Assembly (NCBI GenBank): GCA_002501205.1
Contig: DLRW01000019.1
Coordinates: 125,156 to 133,333, forward strand
Length of the DNA stretch: 8,178 nucleotides
Source of the DNA: Flavobacteriales bacterium UBA7878
Lineage (GTDB): Bacteria; Bacteroidota; Bacteroidia; Flavobacteriales; Schleiferiaceae
Reading direction: 5' to 3'
Shown here: positions 5,901-8,178 of the stretch, piece after piece
How the letters are laid out: each line of letters begins with the position of its first letter
Numbering within the stretch: the stretch's first letter is position 1
Notes under the pieces: generated by a model
Told to the model about the DNA's origin: nothing
Databases searched by the model: none
Seen by the model: only the letters and a program-made list of their open reading frames with translations
Made by a program: the position numbers and the translations under genes

Positions 5901-7264
5901 CCGAAGTACAGCAACCTTTGGCCACCGTGGTTATTGGTGGAATGATCTCGGCCAGCCTTTTGAGTCTCTTTATCCTACCCATCTTATACCGATGGTTCGA
6001 AAGTCGGAACCGAATTAAAATACCCCAAGGAAAGCTAGCCCTGCTTTTAATCTTTATTTCAATAATAGGGCCTTCCGCCTTAAAGGCGCAGCAAAGTACT
6101 GCCGTGCAAAGTTTGGATGAAGCCATCAAGATTGCCCTAAAAAACAATGAAGGATTGAAGGCCTCCGAGCTTAGAGTAGCGGAAAAAGAAGAAGCAGAAC
6201 ATAAGGCCTTTAGCATCCCAAAAACCCAATTGGCTATGCAATACGGCCAGTACAATAGTGTAGAAACTGACCTGGCTCTAAACGTCAATCAGACATTTGC
6301 CTTTCCCACTATTTATGCCCGGCAATATAAACTGGCTAAGGCCGAAAGCGCCCTGACTGAGAGAGCTTGGCTACGAGATCAAATTCAGCTCAAAGCCGAA
6401 ATCCGCAGCCGCTGGTACCAACTCAGCTATTTGAAGGAAGAGGAAAAACTGCTGCTTTATCAGGATTCAATTTACAGTAGAGTGGTCCAGGCGGCCGAGC
6501 TCCGCTACCAAACCGGCGAAAGTCGCTATTTGGAAAAGGCCAGTGCCGAAACCCAATTAATGGAAGTGCAAAATCAGTTACGAAACCAACGCGCCGACAT
6601 CGCCATAATTGAAAACCAGCTGCGCTTTTTACTCAATGATGGGCCTGAGACCCAATTTGCTCCCAGCGCTTTGGAGGAAAGAGAACTGATTCTCCAGCCA
6701 GAAGGGGAGGCCTTAAAGGCTAATCCTGAAGTGCAGATTCATAATCAAAAATTAGCGCAAATCGAGGCGGAACAGTCCTTGGCCCAAGCCCAATGGTTAC
6801 CGGAGTTCAGCATTGGTTATTTCAACCAATCGATGATTGGCACCCCCACTTCGGGTGGCGTAATGGCTGGTAGCACCGACCGTTTCACCGGCATTCAAGC
6901 GGGTTTATCTATCCCTCTATTTTTCGGTTCCTATCGCAGTACAGCCCAGGCAGCCCGACTCAAAGCGGAATCCGCCCAAAGCGAAAACCGCTACTTCCAA
7001 AGCCGGATACAAAGTGAATATGCCCAGCAAATGGAAGGTATTCGCAAGTACCAAAACAGCCTGCAGTACTACCGCCAAAAGGGTATCCCTCAAGCGGACT
7101 TAATTCTGGAGCAAGGCCAGAAAAGTTACCGCAATGGCGCCATTGGCTACCTGGAATATTTCCAAAGCTTAAAGCAGGCCCTGGATTTAAAAATGAATTT
7201 TCTCCAAACGCTAAATGATTACAATCAAGCCCTGATCCAACTGGAATACTTAATGGGCCGATAA
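2909..7264 (+). CDS. czcA: CusA/CzcA-family heavy-metal efflux RND transporter fused to TolC-like outer-membrane factor
   Basis: The product has 1451 residues, about 400 more than an ordinary CusA/CzcA. Residues 1 to about 1030 are a complete HME-RND proton/metal antiporter of the inner membrane: TM1 near 12-30, a first porter domain (PLDAVPDITNNQVQV, VTYPVE), TM2-TM6 from about 340 to 500, TM7 near 540, a second porter domain with the family motif VPTDPMPMDVGD, and TM8-TM12 from about 876 to 1030. TM4 reads LGAIDFGIIVDGAVIIVE. Asp400, Asp406 and Glu413 correspond to the proton-path acids of CzcA, and the DFGIIVDGA form is typical of Czc-type pumps for divalent cations rather than Cu(I)/Ag(I) CusA. 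Residues 1033-1060 look like a signal peptide. Residues 1061-1451 are a TolC/CusC-type outer-membrane efflux protein with two OEP repeats (starting LDEAIKIALKNN and near EGEALKANPEV) and long coiled-coil helices. The start is chosen because it gives the usual short cytoplasmic N-terminus (MIQNIIRFSIKNK). The adaptor gene follows after ten bases. Confidence 0.95.
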   Translation: MIQNIIRFSIKNKLIIGLLSIALVLGGLWSMSQVPLDAVPDITNNQVQVITQSPNLATEDMEQFVTYPVELAMANLPGVEEIRSVSRFGLSLVTIVFNDEMDTYLPRQLVAEKLNEVAEEIPTGFGKPTMGPISTGLGEIYQYILEVDSTHRDQYSSMDLRSIQDWIIRRQMAMVPGVVEVNAFGGQIKQYEIAVDPDELRAMGLSIAELYSALQRNNTNTGGAYIEKNHKANFIRGEGLARSLEDLENILVENKGGIPIRIKDVAEVRYGQAVRYGAFTKDGQGEAVGGMILMLKGANSNKVIQAVKDRVEQIQKSLPEGLRIEPFLDRSSLIAQTTGTISRNLMEGALIVIFVLVLLLGNFRGGLIVASTIPLSLLFAFVMMNIFGVWANLMSLGAIDFGIIVDGAVIIVEGTVFLLHDKLLKGKLSPEERDEVAISASGKMMNSAFFGQLIILIVFIPILALQGVEGKMFQPMALTFIFAMIGVMILCLTYVPMMSAWLLRRPKSEAPNFGDRLILKLEALYESALARALKSGKAILISAIVLLGLAIFSFSRMGGEFIPQLDEGDIAFHAILKPGSSLQESIATSTKIETLLLNNFPEVEHVMSRFGVADVPTDPMPMDVGDCFVLLKPKSEWVSANSKGELIAKMKAVLSEITGVNFEFTQPIEMRFNELLTGVREDIAVKLFGEDLDILAQKAEEMGQIIATVPGVADMKVEATKGLPQMTVQYHRAKLAQYGLHIDELNQLIQSAFAGAKAGVIFEGERRFDLMIRLDAQHRESIDDLKNLYITLSGGTQIPIKEIADISYQSGPMQISRDNTQRRTYVGINVRGRDIQSLVQEIQEKLDAELELPSGYYLRYGGAFENLERASQRLKVVVPLALVLIFLLIFFALKSLKQSLMIFIAIPLAAIGGVFSLALRGMPFSISAGVGFIVLFGVAVLNGLVLISAWNELKAEGDLGLEDRIRLGAKRRIRPILLTALTDVLGFLPMAISSSAGAEVQQPLATVVIGGMISASLLSLFILPILYRWFESRNRIKIPQGKLALLLIFISIIGPSALKAQQSTAVQSLDEAIKIALKNNEGLKASELRVAEKEEAEHKAFSIPKTQLAMQYGQYNSVETDLALNVNQTFAFPTIYARQYKLAKAESALTERAWLRDQIQLKAEIRSRWYQLSYLKEEEKLLLYQDSIYSRVVQAAELRYQTGESRYLEKASAETQLMEVQNQLRNQRADIAIIENQLRFLLNDGPETQFAPSALEERELILQPEGEALKANPEVQIHNQKLAQIEAEQSLAQAQWLPEFSIGYFNQSMIGTPTSGGVMAGSTDRFTGIQAGLSIPLFFGSYRSTAQAARLKAESAQSENRYFQSRIQSEYAQQMEGIRKYQNSLQYYRQKGIPQADLILEQGQKSYRNGAIGYLEYFQSLKQALDLKMNFLQTLNDYNQALIQLEYLMGR
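6005..6088 (+). other. Internal signal-peptide-like segment at the RND-OMF junction
   Basis: Codons 1033-1060 of the fusion encode a basic region (Arg1033, Arg1035, Lys1037, Lys1042), a hydrophobic core (LALLLIFISIIG, 1043-1054) and a cleavage-like end SALKA before QQ, so signal peptidase I could cut after Ala1060. In RND pumps the C-terminus after TM12 is cytoplasmic. The segment therefore has the right orientation to carry the next domain into the periplasm. No ATG, GTG or TTG codon lies here, so the OMF has no ordinary start of its own. Residue 1036 is Ile (ATT) where a free-standing gene would have its Met (compare IKIPQGKLALLL with a normal MK... signal). Cleavage is inferred, not shown. 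Confidence 0.7.
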
Positions 7265-7274
7265 AATATTGAAC

Positions 7275-8178
7275 ATGAAAAAATATCTCAGCATAGTAAG
7301 CCTGGTCTGGTTTAGCCTTCTGGCCACCAACTGCCAGCAAAGTAGTTCCCATTCACATAGTCATGATGAAGCGCATGAAGAGCACGATCACCATGATCAC
7401 GGCGAAGGGCATGCCGAAGAAATAAGCTTAAATGAAAATCAATTTCGGGCCTTGAACATCCAAATCGACAGCCTGCAAAAACAGAATCTCCAAAGCTACG
7501 TAGAAGCCAATGGCCAATTGGAAGTGCCTCCTCAAAATCAGGCAGCGGTAACCTCCATTATTGGTGCCAATGTGAGCAGCATCGAAGTAATTGAAGGCGA
7601 TGAAGTAAAGAAAGGTCAGGTATTGGCTTATCTCAGTCACCCCGCATTAATTCAATTGCAATCCGATTACCTGCAAAGCTGGCATCAACTCCGTTTTCAG
7701 GAAGCCGAAATAGAACGTCAGGAGAAGCTTTTTAAGGAAAAGGTAAACTCGGGCAAGGAGTATCAAAAGGCCCAAGCCGATTATGCTGCCTTAAAAAGCA
7801 AGGTGCTCGGCTTGGAGGCCCAGGTTAAATTATTAGGCTTGGATTTAAAGGTTCTACAAGAAGGCAAGATCTACGAAAAGGTAGCGGTGAAAAGCCCCAT
7901 CAATGGTTTTATCCAATTAGTCGAAATCAAAACCGGCCAATATGTACAAGCCCAAAAAGAGCTCTTTGAAATCGTCAATATTGATCATATCCATGCCGAT
8001 CTAATGGTTTTCGAAAAAGACATCAATAAGGTCGCTCAGGGTCAAAAAGTGTGGTTACGCGTTGGCACGGAAGGCAAGGACGCTCCCGCCCTAGGGGGCA
8101 AAATTTACTCCGTGGGCAAGTCCTTTGAGCAAAATCCTAAGGCCGTGCATATCCACGCTTCTATCGAAAATAAAGAGG
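7275..8178 (+). CDS. Efflux RND periplasmic adaptor subunit (CusB/CzcB/HlyD type), 3' end outside window
   Basis: This frame starts ATGAAAAAATATCTC and stays open for 301 codons to the window edge. Residues 1-20 are a lipoprotein-like signal (IVSLVWFSLLATNC) with possible lipid-bearing Cys20; Asn at -1 is unusual but the rest fits. Residues 26-46 contain nine His with acidic residues (HSHSHDEAHEEHDHHDHGEGH pattern), a probable metal-binding tail. Then come a first barrel-sandwich (lipoyl-like) half near 90-125 (SSIEVIEGDEVKKGQVLAYL), a helical hairpin near 126-195 that would contact the outer-membrane channel, the second lipoyl half near 203-235 (VAVKSPINGF), and the start of the beta-barrel domain (VFEKDINKVAQGQKVWLRV). 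These are the domains of membrane-fusion adaptors that join RND pump to channel and hand metal to the pump. The gene starts ten bases after the stop of the pump fusion and so is in the same operon. Its C-terminal membrane-proximal part is not seen. Confidence 0.92.
   Translation, partial: MKKYLSIVSLVWFSLLATNCQQSSSHSHSHDEAHEEHDHHDHGEGHAEEISLNENQFRALNIQIDSLQKQNLQSYVEANGQLEVPPQNQAAVTSIIGANVSSIEVIEGDEVKKGQVLAYLSHPALIQLQSDYLQSWHQLRFQEAEIERQEKLFKEKVNSGKEYQKAQADYAALKSKVLGLEAQVKLLGLDLKVLQEGKIYEKVAVKSPINGFIQLVEIKTGQYVQAQKELFEIVNIDHIHADLMVFEKDINKVAQGQKVWLRVGTEGKDAPALGGKIYSVGKSFEQNPKAVHIHASIENKE

Noticed and set aside
1..8178. CRISPR array, insertion sequence or inverted-repeat mobile element
   Set aside because: No regularly spaced direct repeats at DNA level, no transposase-like frame and no paired terminal repeats were seen.

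Overview
The window looks like chromosomal DNA of a Bacteroidota bacterium, probably close to the Flavobacteriales. The evidence is a secreted repeat protein ending in a type IX secretion (T9SS) type A sorting domain, a tRNA with no encoded CCA, gene starts without clear Shine-Dalgarno sequences, and a metal-efflux operon in the Bacteroidota style (His-rich small protein, RND pump fused to its outer-membrane channel, His-rich adaptor). All genes lie on the + strand.

Bases 1-55 are the 3' part of a tRNA-Leu(CAA), followed by a strong intrinsic terminator at 61-89. The spacer to 280 holds a possible Bacteroidota-type promoter and, on the minus strand, a weak tRNA-like remnant. From 281 to 2304 is one gene for a secreted protein of about 674 residues: signal peptide, FDPG-type repeats, a Cys-containing domain and a T9SS sorting domain. 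It is split by an apparent one-base deletion near 1175-1178 into an upstream frame (281-1210) and a downstream frame (to 2304). The damaged repeat reads through cleanly if one A is restored.

From 2359 to the right edge is a heavy-metal efflux cluster. First is a 153-residue exported His-rich protein with no named function (2359-2820). Next is a 1451-residue fusion of a CusA/CzcA-type RND transporter with a TolC-like outer-membrane factor (2909-7264). Ten bases later begins a periplasmic adaptor of the CusB/CzcB/HlyD type (7275 to the edge, cut off). Together these encode all three parts of a tripartite pump, with the inner-membrane pump and outer-membrane channel on one polypeptide. TM4 carries the DFGIIVDGA motif of CzcA-type pumps, which suggests divalent cations (Zn, Co, Cd, Ni) rather than Cu(I)/Ag(I). 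This is an inference from family knowledge.

The feature most worth a second look is the RND-OMF junction. It contains a complete signal-peptide-like segment (residues 1033-1060) with no Met start. This suggests that the fusion is threaded through the membrane a thirteenth time and cut by signal peptidase, releasing pump and channel in equal amounts.
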